NCBI GenBank assembly: GCA_963377175.1
Contig: CAUJNA010000459.1
Location: 156,154 to 220,153 of the forward strand
Length of the DNA stretch: 64,000 nucleotides
Direction: 5' to 3'
From: Effrenium voratum
Taxonomy: Eukaryota > Sar > Dinophyceae > Suessiales > Symbiodiniaceae
Shown in pieces: positions 24,365 through 34,867 of this stretch (position 1 is the stretch's first letter; each line of letters starts with the position of its first letter). A program made the position numbers and the translations under genes. The notes under the pieces were generated by a model that was given only the letters and a program-made list of their open reading frames with translations, did no database searches and was not told the DNA's origin.

Positions 24365-24476
24365 TCCTCTCGCGGAGTCTGAACTTCGACCCTCCGTCCT
24401 CCTCTTCCTCCTCCTCTTCTTTCCCCTGAACTTTGGGCGTCTCTGGCTTCTCCACTTCCGGTTCCTGCCAATCGGG
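24365..24476 (-). CDS. Exon-like island, Glu-rich (minus strand)
   Basis: After a plausible acceptor (GATTGGCAG followed by GAACCGG) one minus-strand phase reads QEPEVEKPETPKVQGK, a run of seven Glu, then DGGSKFRLRERI. The composition matches the other minus-strand islands in 19-33 kb. No domain beyond acidic low complexity. Confidence 0.35.
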
Positions 24477-25319
24477 CGCGGTTAAAAAGAACACGCCTCT
24501 TCGGATTGAGAGTGACCTCCATTACCCCTGCTCTTAACCCTTCCAAAACTTCCAACACCTCGAACCAAGCAATTGTGGGATAGAAGGGGTAAAGGATATG
24601 ATTTTCTGGGGCATGCACGCGGCAAAAGCACGTGAATGGTTCCCTCATTCTTAGTTGTTCCACCACGCCGAAGCGGACCCTTTGCGTTTTGCGAACCCAA
24701 AAAGAGGGGAGGGAGTGCTCCGGCTCCGACTGGCTCTTGGGAGAAAGGGAAATGGAACCTTAGCCAAACAGACTAGCTGCGTATGCCCAGCCTGCGTCGT
24801 CCGAACAAGCGGTCGGCGCCGCATGCGGAAGGATGAAAATCTGATATGCTCTCTCTGAACTCCAGGCTGAGATGTCGTCCAGTCGCATGGATGTGTGCAA
24901 TTCAGGCTTGATACCCCTTAAAAGGGAACGCACTTCGAAAGTCAAAGCCATTTCTGAGTCCTGTTCTGAAGCCATATCTATATTTGTGCGTCCTTGGCAT
25001 TTTGTCGTTGACATTTAGTGGTCATCCCTGTGCCTCATTCGGAAAGACTAAATGATTAAACAATTTACAGTTCTTCCATACGCACACAACCCCATTCTAA
25101 GCACCGGGTGGTGAATAGTTTCAAAACTCTGAAATTGTTCCATCCCCTTTTTGTTATTCTTTGGGTAAACTAAGAATTACGGGCTGTTGATCGCACCCAG
25201 GTGACCGAACCTCACATGAGCAGAATGAGCAGCGCCCAACACCTATTGACTTCGGGCTCTACTAACATGGTTATAAAGGTGTGTAGGGGCTTTACTATAG
25301 GCACAAGTGAACCACGCTG

Positions 25320-25425
25320 CTCACACGGAAGTCGCTGCGCCTCTTCCTCCTGCTTCTTCGGCGTGTTGGGCTTCCGAATGCCGGGCGTCACCGGCACTGG
25401 CACGGGCACAGGCACCTCCTGGCGC
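25320..25425 (-). CDS. Exon-like island with VP repeat (minus strand)
   Basis: A minus-strand phase reads EVPVPVPVPVTPG, then KPNTPKKQEEEAQRLP. The Pro-Val repeat and Lys/Glu tail resemble the neighbouring low-complexity islands. It is short, the borders are unknown and confidence is low. Confidence 0.22.
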
Positions 25426-25984
25426 GGGGGCCTTTTTCGGGTAGTGCCCCAAGGGACGCCGTAAAGAGGAAAGAAGGCTTTTTGCAGCAGCTCATTTCAG
25501 ACTTTCGAAACTGCGGCATGAGAGCGGCAGCGTTGACAGGGCCTGACAGGGGCCACTACACTTCCCACCCATATGTTGTAACATTTACCGGAGAGCCGTC
25601 CCAATTTGCAGATGTCTCACGTTTGATCCTTCCAAACCCAAACTGGCAGCGATTTGGACGTTTGTTCCATGCGTTTATGGCTTGAGTTGCATCCCAGTCT
25701 GATGGAACCAGACGACAGGTGCATGTCAGCGGGCATCCCGGGGCCCGACATCATCCAAACTTGGCCTTTCCGCAAGGCCATGTTGAACGCCAAATAACCT
25801 GGATAGGGTGAATGTGGGTGTGTCGCTTTGCCTTTTACCAATGGAAGTGGAGGTATTGCGCGCTTGCGGACTGTCTTCTAAAGCCCTGTCAGCTTCCATT
25901 CGCAAGGGGAAAGCTTTGTCCATCTACCGTGGCCTGAAACACCTCAAACGCTCTCCACCAGCACAGCTTGAGGTGCCCTTCTGG

Positions 25985-26168
25985 CAGCTTCCATGTCAAG
26001 GAGGGCGCTTTCTCTGGAGGTTCCTCAGCAATCTCCGCCCCTTCCGCTGGCGCCTCCTCTGGCACCACCTCCGCGGTGCCGCCCCGCACGCGGGGCGCCC
26101 GCGGTGCCCGCGGGAGCTCCTCCTCCACCGGGGCCGGCGTGTCCTGGCCGCTGACTTGCTTGCTTGTG
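25985..26168 (-). CDS. Exon-like island, Pro/Glu/Ala-rich (minus strand)
   Basis: Downstream of candidate acceptors (GTCTGTAG, then ACTTGCAG, at about 26,175-26,190) the minus strand reads TPAPVEEELPRAPRAP, TAEVVPEEAPAEGAEIAEEP and PEKAPSLTWKLPEGH. The composition is strongly coding-like and matches the other islands on this strand. It probably encodes a disordered linker. Confidence 0.35.
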
Positions 26169-26253
26169 TTTGCCTCTGCAAGTTCTACAGACATCCACAA
26201 TCCAAAATTCAGAAAACCAAAAGGAAAGCATGCGTGATTGTGTTTTCTGTTGC

Positions 26254-26378
26254 TTTTTTTGTGTGTCTGTGTGTGGTTTTGATTGTGAGTGTTACGGGAA
26301 ACCCACCCCCTTTTTTGACACATGCCGGACCTGCCTTTCGGGTGTACCGTGAATCAGTGAGAGGTTGCCCTTTGCATG
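26254..26378. repeat. Flanking direct repeat of a 10-bp minisatellite, left copy
   Basis: This segment (TTTTTTTGTGTGTCTG through GGTTGCCCTTTGCATG) is repeated at 26951-27090. The right copy has a 13-bp insertion (AAAGGCAAAGCCA) and a longer GT stretch. The two copies bracket the TCTCTGTGTG array. Confidence 0.9.
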
Positions 26379-26383
26379 CGTGA

Positions 26384-26940
26384 TTGTCTCTGTGTGTCTC
26401 TGTGTGTCTCTGTGTGTCTCTGTGTGTCTCTGTGTGTCTCTGTGTGTCTCTGTGTGTCTCTGTGTGTCTCTGTGTGTCTCTGTGTGTCTCTGTGTGTCTC
26501 TGTGTGTCTCTGTGTGTCTCTGTGTGTCTCTGTGTGTCTCTGTGTGTCTCTGTGTGTCTCTGTGTGTCTCTGTGTGTCTCTGTGTGTCTCTGTGTGTCTC
26601 TGTGTGTCTCTGTGTGTCTCTGTGTGTCTCTGTGTGTCTCTGTGTGTCTCTGTGTGTCTCTGTGTGTCTCTGTGTGTGTGTCTCTGTGTGTCTCTGTGTG
26701 TCTCTGTGTGTCTCTGTGTGTCTCTGTGTGTCTCTGTGTGTCTCTGTGTGTCTCTGTGTGTCTCTGTGTGTCTCTGTGTGTCTCTGTGTGTGTGTGTCTC
26801 TGTGTGTCTCTGTGTGTGTCTCTGTGTGTCTCTGTGTGTCTCTGTGTGTCTCTGTGTGTCTCTGTGTGTCACTGTGTGTCTCTGTGTGTCACTGTGTGTC
26901 TCTGTGTCTCTCTTGTGTCTCTGTGTGTCTCTGTGTGTCT
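26384..26940. repeat. (TCTCTGTGTG)n minisatellite
   Basis: About 55 tandem copies of a 10-bp unit. Occasional units are extended by GTGT and a few carry TCAC in place of TCTC near the right end. All long frames across it (Cys-Val-Ser-Leu and Asp-Thr-Gln-Arg-His types) are artefacts. Confidence 0.97.
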
Positions 26941-26950
26941 GTGTGCGGGC

Positions 26951-27090
26951 GGTTTTTTTGGTGTGTGTGTGTGTGTGGTTTTGATTGTGAGTGTTACGGG
27001 AAACCAAAGGCAAAGCCACCCCCTTTTTGACACATGCCGGACCTGCCTTTCGGGTGTACCGTGAATCAGTGAGAGGTTGCCCTTTGCATG
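26951..27090. repeat. Flanking direct repeat of the minisatellite, right copy
   Basis: Second copy of the segment at 26254-26378, apart from a 13-bp insertion after GTTACGGGAAACC and a slightly different T/GT start. It suggests duplication of a segment followed by expansion of the intervening array. Confidence 0.9.
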
Positions 27091-27164
27091 GTGTCAAAAC
27101 AGGGTTCAGGTATAGAGTCTCGGGTCGCCGAGTCGCCCTCCGCCCCCCACCCCGCGCACGTCCC

Positions 27165-27300
27165 CAAATCCGCCTTCACCTTGGGCGCAGGCACCTCCTC
27201 TGCCACCACCTTGGCAAAGTTCGGGGGCGGCGGCGCGCGCCGCCGCCGGCCCCCGAAGATGTCGTGCAGCCTGACTCGCAAGTCCGAAGCAGGCGGGCAT
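27165..27300 (-). CDS. Exon-like island, Arg/Pro-rich (minus strand)
   Basis: After a possible acceptor (TTGGTCAG at about 27,305) the minus strand reads CPPASDLRVRLHDIFGG, RRRRAPPPPNFAKVVAEE and VPAPKVKADLG. The VAEEVPAPK segment resembles the AEVVPEEAPA segment of the island at 26.1 kb. A possible exon of a repetitive low-complexity gene. Confidence 0.33.
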
Positions 27301-27894
27301 TTTTGCTGACCAAGCTCAACCCCTAAACAAAAAGGTTGGACGTAGCTGTCCACCATATGGTGGTTATTAGCCGCCTTGAACATGTCACCGGAGTGCAGTA
27401 GACTTTGGTCACCGACCCAATGACTGCTTGTGTCACTTTGAAGGGCATTCCGTTCGCATGACAGGCAACGAGCCAAAACCTCCTCGGGGGGACCTGTTCT
27501 TGGGGTTCCTAAGAGACCTCACTTGGGTTGGTGGATTTGGTATGTGACTTGGCATCTGAAGCATTGAAAGCACGCAACCCCCCCCCAAAAAAAAAACAGC
27601 ATCCCGCCCCACCGCCCGCATCCCCGAAAATCAAATTTTGGCTCAGGTGAGGAGATTCCACTCACACGTGGTTGGTAGGTGGTTGGTTGGGCTTCCACCG
27701 AGGAGCAAGAAAAAGCCATGAACGGCGGTCCACATGGGCATAGTCTCCACTTAACTGCACGACTGGGATTCGGTTCACCCCACCACCAACCCGCGCTTGT
27801 TGCAACGTCAACATACTCTTCAACCTGCTATTGCTCACTGCCAATTAATAAACCCCCTTTCAGCAAACCCGGCTAGAAACAACTTCAAGAGCAA

Positions 27895-28063
27895 AACTCC
27901 GACCCCCTCCGACGCTTTTTGTGCGACCTTCCCAAGGCCTCCCTCTCCTCCCCCAGAACGAGCCTTCTGCGGGCTTGCCGGTCGTGTAGCTTGAGGCGCC
28001 AGATCTGCAGGTCCTCCGTGAGGTCCCCCAACGGCAGCTGCTGCTCCTGGGCGATCCTGCCAC
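27895..28063 (-). CDS. Exon-like island with QLPLGDL motif (minus strand)
   Basis: Directly after a good acceptor (CTCGTGGCAG then GATCGCC, at about 28,064) the minus strand reads IAQEQQLPLGDLTEDLQIW, then RLKLHDRQARRRLVLGEERE and ALGRSHKKRRRGSEF. The charged helical character is clearly protein-like. The motif QLPLGDLTEDL resembles QLPIGDLSNML of the island at 30.6 kb, which supports a common gene with a repeated module. No named family. Confidence 0.4.
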
Positions 28064-28209
28064 GAGCAGAGCTCCAAGAAGAACCAAGTGTGTGTTTATT
28101 GGTACCCCAAAAACTGGGTGGGTGGGAATGCAAAAGCCCACGTAGTTGTTTAAGGCTGAAAATGAAGGGATTCCGCTGGCAAATGACAAACTAAAACCAG
28201 TGGAATCCA

Positions 28210-30559
28210 TCGAATTTTACCCAGACTGACCTGAAAGGACGCCCATGACAAGTCGGCTTCACACAAACATGTGGGATTTGGGGCTCCGGTCAGTCCCTCA
28301 TCATGAGGTGCATTGCATCCCATGATGATTTACTTGTAAACAGACCTGTACTTGATTGAGCCTCTGATTGAAATTATTTCTGCCCATGATACAACTTCAG
28401 CAAATGTGGAAAAATGAATGGAACATGGTATGATCTCCTCCGAATACACTCACTTGAAACCTCAGCGTACGTTGGCCAGATTTTATCTCCAAGATCCCTC
28501 GACGGCCGCTCATTGGCAAAAGCCCGAGGCAAGCAACTTGCTATTCAGGAGAGATGGAGGTTGAGATGAATTGTCCTCACTTGAGAAACCATCCCGCGGA
28601 GTTTCTGGTAACATCCATGGTTCTGAGGGGAACTCACCCGCAGTTGGTTTCCTCTTGCAAACCAAAAAAGCTAGTTACCTTCTGCACCACCGGCGAAGCT
28701 GGTCTAATTTTCCTTTAACAGTGCATTCCCAATCACCAATTGCAGCCAAAGAGATTGATCATCTTCTATGTTGTTATTTGTCTGCTGAAACATGTACGAG
28801 TGCGCGAAACACTCTCTATGTGTATACATGTATATATATATATATAACATGTATACTAGGTTTGTATAAGTATCGACCTATAGACCTAAAAACATATATT
28901 GTATAACTCAGAATGTTCGACATGAACAAAGATTTCACAATCAAACACATGTATACAGTGCGAGGGGGAAGAGAAACATAACATACCCATGTGTAGTATA
29001 AGGCTGGGACCCTTAATGTGGCATATGAGTCACAATCAAAACCTGGTATTAAAGTAGTCTACCCAAATCAATGTAAGCATTTGTCCGAGGGCGAATATCC
29101 GCGCCGATTTCCTTTCTGACAAGGGGACTCTCCACTCAAGCTCCAAGACGCGCACAGGACAATGAGCGAGTGCCCTAGTGTTTGGGGGGGAAGTTGAGTG
29201 AGTGACCCATGTCCCGAACCCCGAATGGATCATAGACTGCTGGTAATTTTCTCCGAACTTTGTTTCACGTGTTTGTTTTCTGAGACCCTGCTTGGATTGG
29301 CTTTTGTCGGGGGGGAAAAAGGAAAACCCGCGCGTTGAGCATCGCGCCTGCCCAAATGTTCCACGAAGGCGCGATCAAGCCGCGCACGCTTGGCCACACT
29401 CATGGGCAAAGGGTCGGTGGCATGGCGGTTGTACCTCGCGTCGGGTAAGAATTGATTCCATGCCGGCCAAAGAGCGAACCCCCTAAAACAGCGCCCCGCA
29501 ATTAAGATTGGGGCGTCCTTGACAACCGTAGGAAAGGACGCTGACCCCTGTCAATTTGTTGGGTCGATGGGATACATGCTACGCCGATCCTGCGTTTGAA
29601 ACTTAGCTGAGTAGGGATACTCCCCTTCAGATGAACATAGAAACCAAGAAATCCAAATGTCTAGAATCTCCTTTTGGGAGAGACCTATTTTGGGGTTACT
29701 TGTTGGTTTGCAGGAGAGCAACCCCATTATCCATCATTGGGCGCCTCTGTAGGAGCCCGCCCCCCAATAAATGGGGCCGGGTGTTCAAACTGAAAATTAA
29801 CCGAAGGATTCAGCAGACACATCCGTTGGTTGAGGAATCTCCTAAGCGGCGCTTCTTTGGGCTCGCGTTAATCAGGGGAGAGGGGTGGCCAACAATTTTC
29901 TTTTGGAAAATGGGTTGTCGATCCAATGCCGAAAGGGATGCACTAAAAATAATGCGGGAACATGACTTCTGGACCCTTTGGTGAGCATCATTTACAGGGA
30001 GATGGATGTTCGCCAACCATTCTTCAGGGATTTCCAACCGTAAAGATTCATGGCCGATTTGCTTGGGGTCTTGATGGACACTGTGGCCTATGGGTTGAAT
30101 CTACCAACCGGAAGGTTTCACTCCAACAGGGGCTGGCTCCCTGTCGCCAAAACTCACGCTCCTGGCGTGGCAGCTCAGTGCGTTTGGACGATCCCGAGGC
30201 TGCTGTGAGTATCCCAAAGGCATGTACGTGTTCTCCCTCAATCGGCCGAAATTGAATGGAAGGCCCCCCAAGCACTGAACAGAATGGGGGCACCATCATA
30301 ACCGGGTCAACCATAGACATTTCACCAACCCACAATTTTAGGGGAAAACAACACTAGCAATGGAGCCCTCCTGGGTTTTCAGTCACAGGACCCCTTGCGA
30401 GGTCGCAACTTGGGTATGTGTCACCACAGGACGGCCTCAAAAGTAGAAGGTGGTTTTCCTTTTGGTTCCCTCCAGACCAAGGTTAGTACCCTCAAAAATC
30501 ACAATGCCCGGTTCGAGCTCGTTGAAAACACCCGCTGAGGTGGGTGGTGGCGGATGCTT
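28210..30559. other. Gene-poor stretch
   Basis: AT-richer sequence with an AT dinucleotide run near 28,830-28,850. No biased frame, RNA gene or repeat of note. Short open frames (up to 117 codons) show no domain. Confidence 0.4.
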
Positions 30560-30650
30560 GGTGGCCGTTGGGGCACGCCGCTCTGCCCTGCACCAACATG
30601 TTCGAGAGGTCGCCAATGGGCAGCTGGATCACGCCCATCTCCTCAGGCGA
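30560..30650 (-). CDS. Exon-like island with QLPIGDL motif (minus strand)
   Basis: After a possible acceptor (CGCCTGAG) the minus strand reads EMGVIQLPIGDLSNMLVQG, then RAACPNGHQASATTHLS. The motif is similar to that at 28.0 kb on the same strand, which suggests duplicated exons. Confidence 0.33.
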
Positions 30651-30944
30651 ACCCCGAATTGAACGCTGCAATCTTGCCCCCAAATGGTGGTTTGGATTAT
30701 TTGAGGGGCTGAACCCCTGTTCTTGTACAGGGCAAATGGGAAACCACTTCCTAGCCTCTAGACGCCAAGCCAAACCACCAATTGCTAGACGCACCCAAAA
30801 CAGCGTCAAGAATCAAAGGGGCTTCTTCCTGCACCCATCTCAGCCAGGGCTGTCCACTAATGATCATCCGCACTCCAGATGCAAAAATTGGAACTGTGCC
30901 CCACGCACCACCCCCGCGCACCGAATCCCTGCCTGCAGCCAAAC

Positions 30945-31035
30945 GTTCAGCGGCACTGTCTGGGACGCAGAAGGCGGCCGGTCTTCACTCGAGTCTGGCC
31001 GCGGCCGGTCGCCCTCCTGCGGCAAAGCTGGCTCA
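30945..31035 (-). CDS. Exon-like island, Pro/Asp/Ser-rich (minus strand)
   Basis: The minus strand reads EPALPQEGDRPRPDSSEDRP, then PSASQTVPLNVW, preceded by a possible acceptor (TTTGCCGCAG). The plus-strand phase (AAKRSAALSGTQKAAG) is also Ala-rich, so the strand is not certain. Confidence 0.25.
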
Positions 31036-31039
31036 GTTT

Positions 31040-33190
31040 TGCAGGTTCCAAAAGTCAGCTTACCCAGTTGGCGGTTTGGATTCCGGTGGTTTGGGGATCC
31101 GCTGATACTTTTGAAACCAGAAGGGAAGGCACCCCTTAGCTGCCCAGCCACCAACCCAACTCATCAACTGGGAACAATGCCAAAAAATGTGGTATGGCGT
31201 TTCCTGAAATAACAACTATTGGGTGCATCACCTGTGTGGTGAAACCAACTCCGGTGTCTCCGAAAAACTTTGAAAAGCCTCACATGACTCCCTATGAGCA
31301 TCACCCCTTTCCCAACCACAGGAGGCACCTGAAGCAAAATGAACACACCAGGTGAGATGGTTCAACCGCTTGAAGAGTACTTCGACCCAGGCGCTGCCCT
31401 CCGGTGAGCGCGGTGTGCGTTCTCTTTAGCCCAAGGGGCCAGGGTACAACCAAGGTACCACATAATTGTGGGCCTTATGTTCGGCAACGCCCACCCCCCC
31501 ACCCCCCCACCCCCCCGCGTAGCCAATGGACACGTCAGCTCGATTCAATTGGGCCACAAGTTGCCAGCAACCGGAGACAATGTCTGCCGAACCAAGCACC
31601 AAGTCAAGGACATGCAATTGCCTCGCATAAGTGGGGTGTACAGAACAACCAACTGGGCATACACCATGCTGGCGCTGAAGAAATGGGGCTGCCTGTCACC
31701 CAAACTGCAACCATTGGAAGCAAACACCAGGAAAATAATGAAAAAAGAGCCTTCCTATCAAAAGAATCTTCGCGTCTTCGGCCCCCAAATGCTTGACATC
31801 CACACGCACACATACAAGCAACAAGAGACCTACGGACAAAATCCTTGTCTCGTGCAACTCAGGGCGTTGTCCAACAGAACGTTGAAATTCGTTGAGTCTA
31901 CCCACCCCCGTCGTTCGCCAGCATAGGAGAGACTCTTGATTATTAGGTGTCATGGGCATCTACGCCTTGAGTGCTAGACCGGCATGAAGTTGGAGGAACA
32001 CATGTTTTTTCTTCACCTAGATTCATCTCTTCATGTCATGTTCACGGTTTATATCTAAGTGGCCACTTAGCCTAAGGGACGAGCGACTTGGAGGAGTGAA
32101 CCATCATCATTTGTCCTACCTTTAGCCCCCCTTGCACTAGTTCAGAGAGGTGAATCCGTCGGTGAAAGGCAAGGCTGGCGAGTGAGCGAGTGAGCGAGTG
32201 AGCGACGGGCGACCCACCGTCTGTCATTCCCTCACCTTCCTCTATCTTGTGTCGCCATCTCTCCTCTCTACATCTCTCCAGCGCCGTCTCTACTTCTCGC
32301 CGGGAGTGGTCAGGCGATTTAATCCGTGCAGAATACGTGGGATGCAACGCCGGAAGTACTGGTTGAAAAGAAAGAACGCTAAAGGCGAAGCTGCACAGCG
32401 ACAACGCTCAAACGCTGGCTGTCCGCACTCTTGCGAAATGACCCTTGGTCAGCTTTACTAGACACATGTTTGATCTCCTGGCCGCGCTTGGCGTATGTCA
32501 CTGGAGGTCTGAGCAAGCAAACACAAGCTGGCCTACAAGTGGGGAAGCTAGTGGGCCGAGAAGGCGTGACAAGGAATATGGAAGCCCAATAGCGAATCTG
32601 TTTGAGAAAAAAAGACCAACGACAAACAAGAAGTAACATGCAAACTGAAACACGAACAACGCATGAAACCAAAACGCGCCAAAAACAAACAACAAACGTC
32701 AAAACCACGCTGGGTCCAGCCGGATAATGTCGAGGCCGCGGAGGTCCATGGTCGCCATGTCGCTGAATGCAGCCGCCATCGTGGCCGCCCCCGCAGTGGC
32801 GCAGCCGATTTTCTGTGTTGCCTGGGAGGTGGATCGTAGCCGACATACCGGAAACCCATAGGGGCCCACACAAAACAGATCAAGAATAAGTCTGTTCATA
32901 TTCTGGTTCAGAGGCAACAGGGATGCGTGACATGATCTCCCGCCCATGGGCCTTGGCCAAAGAGCCGAGCTTTCTTCCAGGTCCAGCCATAACCCTTGTG
33001 GTTGGTCGAACATGTCTAGGCAAGTTCGGTCAAACTACAGAGAGCAACCATTTGGACCACAGAAACCGACTTGTTCCTTGTGTGCGGGGCGTTGCCAGAG
33101 CTTCCAAAATTGGTTGATCAAGGTTCAAAGCCAAGCCTCAGTTGTTGTCCTAAAATTGCGGCAACCACCCTGAGTTGAAGTGTGTTTGGG
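31040..33190. other. Gene-poor stretch
   Basis: Contains a poly-C-rich segment (about 31,490-31,520) and a GAGTGAGC/GTGAGCGA repeat of about 30 bp near 32,180-32,210. No supported gene. A minus-strand frame at 32,699-33,013 looks partly protein-like (ATMAAAFSDMATMDLRGLDI) but has no recognised domain. Confidence 0.35.
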
Positions 33191-33194
33191 GGTC

Positions 33195-33290
33195 CCCCCC
33201 CTATGTGATTTTGGAGACGATCGCGCCTGCTCTGGCGATGAATCCGGCCTGGGAGAGATGCTTGGCTGGGTTTCCACCTCCAAGATTCTC
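33195..33290 (-). CDS. Exon-like island, Ser/Pro/Glu-rich (minus strand)
   Basis: After a good acceptor (GTTGCTGCAG then AGAATC) the minus strand reads RILEVETQPSISPRPDSSPE, then QARSSPKSHRG. It is phospho-acceptor-like low complexity, similar in style to the other minus-strand islands. Function unknown. Confidence 0.35.
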
Positions 33291-34787
33291 TGCAGCAACT
33301 CGTGTTTGTTCCTTTCCCAAACCATCCCCACCAACTTGTTCCACTTGACACACCGCCGAATTCCCCTGCAAATGCATAAACCTATTGGCAAATCAAAGGT
33401 TTGCACAAGATCTAACGGGCGATGATTCACCGGCAGAGCCATGAAAACGAAGACCCTCACAGCAACGTCTGCCAGTGTTCAGTTGATGGTCACTCGCCTG
33501 GCTTCGCCCATACCTAGCAGCGCAGCCGACCTGGGCAAGGGTGCTGGCGTCGAAGGGCACATGCGAACTGGGTGGCCACGTCTCCTGATACAAATGGTCC
33601 CTCGCAGGCAAAATGCCCCTAAAAACAGAGGCGTCACCAAAGTGAAAACAGAACTATGGATGTTCGCTGAAAGGATGCCCTTTGACCAACATGGACGTGT
33701 CCAATGTAGGCGAATAAGACTCTACCAGTTGGGATGGATGAACGTTGAATACCTGCATGTACAGGATTTTGTCCAACTACGGTACAATAGCCCCAACTTT
33801 GGTCTTTCCCTTTCAATGCCATCCAATCCCTAGTTTTAGCAAATGCCTGCATGATCTGAAGCGGACCCTTTGCTGGTTTGGCTAAGGAAGACACATGAAC
33901 CCCAGAGTAGCCATAGGTTTAGCACCCTTGGTCGGCCGTGCATAATCTGCTAAATGTGTAAGGCGAGTTGTCTGGAAACCAAGTGCAGCGTCTGTGCCTG
34001 TCATGTTTGCATTTCTTCTCACACACAGTTGGAGGACAAAGCTCCGCAAAAATTGTGGAAGTCACATTCATGCATCCCATTCACAGCAACCTTACCTAGC
34101 GCAAAAAATCACATGCAAAAAGAGACATGTGTTGAAGCGAGATTCGGGACACCTACCAATGGTCCGCATGATTGGGCTTGGAGCGTGCCGTGCGGGGAGT
34201 CGGTTTGTTTCAGGAAACCCTGGTGTTTGTGTCATAATCAAACCCTCGTATTAAAGGGTTTGCGCTAAAATAGGAATCAAAACAAAGTGCTCGCGTGAGT
34301 CATTGAATTGAAGGAATCCGCTTGCAGGGTGAGCACATGAGATAGTGTGTTCACGTTCATCGCTCCAGGTAGTCCGATACCAAGTTGAACACAGGCCTAA
34401 AGTGCCAAAGGCGTCGCTCGACTTGGAAATACTGCAATAACACACAATCAAGCAAGGTCAGGGTGTCTACTAAAATTGGCAAGGGTTTGGACTTCTGCTT
34501 GCTGGTTTTGACATCCTGGTATCCGCTTTATGGAAAGCACCCAAATCAAGCAGGTTTACGCCCCCACTTGCCGTTTAATCTTCAGGAATCTGCAACAAAA
34601 AGGGATTCCCCTGCTTGAGGGGAGCATTACTCGTATGAATCAGGGCCACCCCTCCCACCTGCTCATGCGGCGCTCCGGCGAGGGCGACTTGCCTCGGCAG
34701 CGACCAAGCAAGCAAGCAAACAAAACCAATCCCCTCCCTTCGACACGGGCTGGGGACAACACCCTAGGCCCTGACAAGAATGGAAAC
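33291..34787. other. Non-coding flank upstream of the first copia element
   Basis: No supported gene or repeat. It ends in the 5-bp sequence GAAAC (34783-34787), which is the left target-site duplication of the element. Confidence 0.4.
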
Positions 34788-34843
34788 TGCACAAATCCGA
34801 CAATGGAAGCCGTTTTGCCCAAGGAAAAGCCCGCTGATTAGCA
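34788..34843 (+). repeat. 5' LTR, 56 bp, with spliced-leader-like core
   Basis: It begins TGCACAAATCC and ends GATTAGCA, and is identical to 42478-42533. Positions 34808-34823 (AGCCGTTTTGCCCAAG) resemble the 3' part of the dinoflagellate spliced leader (AGCCATTTTGGCTCAAG), with two substitutions and one deleted base. At 56 bp it is exceptionally short for an LTR. Confidence 0.93.
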
Positions 34844-34855
34844 GGTTATGAGCCC
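34844..34855 (+). promoter_or_regulatory. Primer-binding site matching a tRNA-Met anticodon arm
   Basis: GGTTATGAGCCC lies immediately inside the 5' LTR. Its complement GGGCUCAUAACC is the anticodon stem-loop of initiator-type tRNA-Met (loop CUCAUAA, anticodon CAU), not a tRNA 3' end. Drosophila copia is known to be primed by the 5' half of initiator tRNA-Met, so a half-tRNA primer is inferred here too. Confidence 0.7.
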
Positions 34856-34867
34856 AAAGGCGGCAAG

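Noticed and set aside
26354..27097. His/Thr/Asp-rich 247-codon frame
   Set aside because: Entirely the 10-bp minisatellite read on the minus strand.
27630..27650. Possible spliced-leader relic (ATTTTGGCTCAGG)
   Set aside because: Only the last part matches, with a mismatch, no second feature supports a retrogene, and short partial matches are expected by chance.
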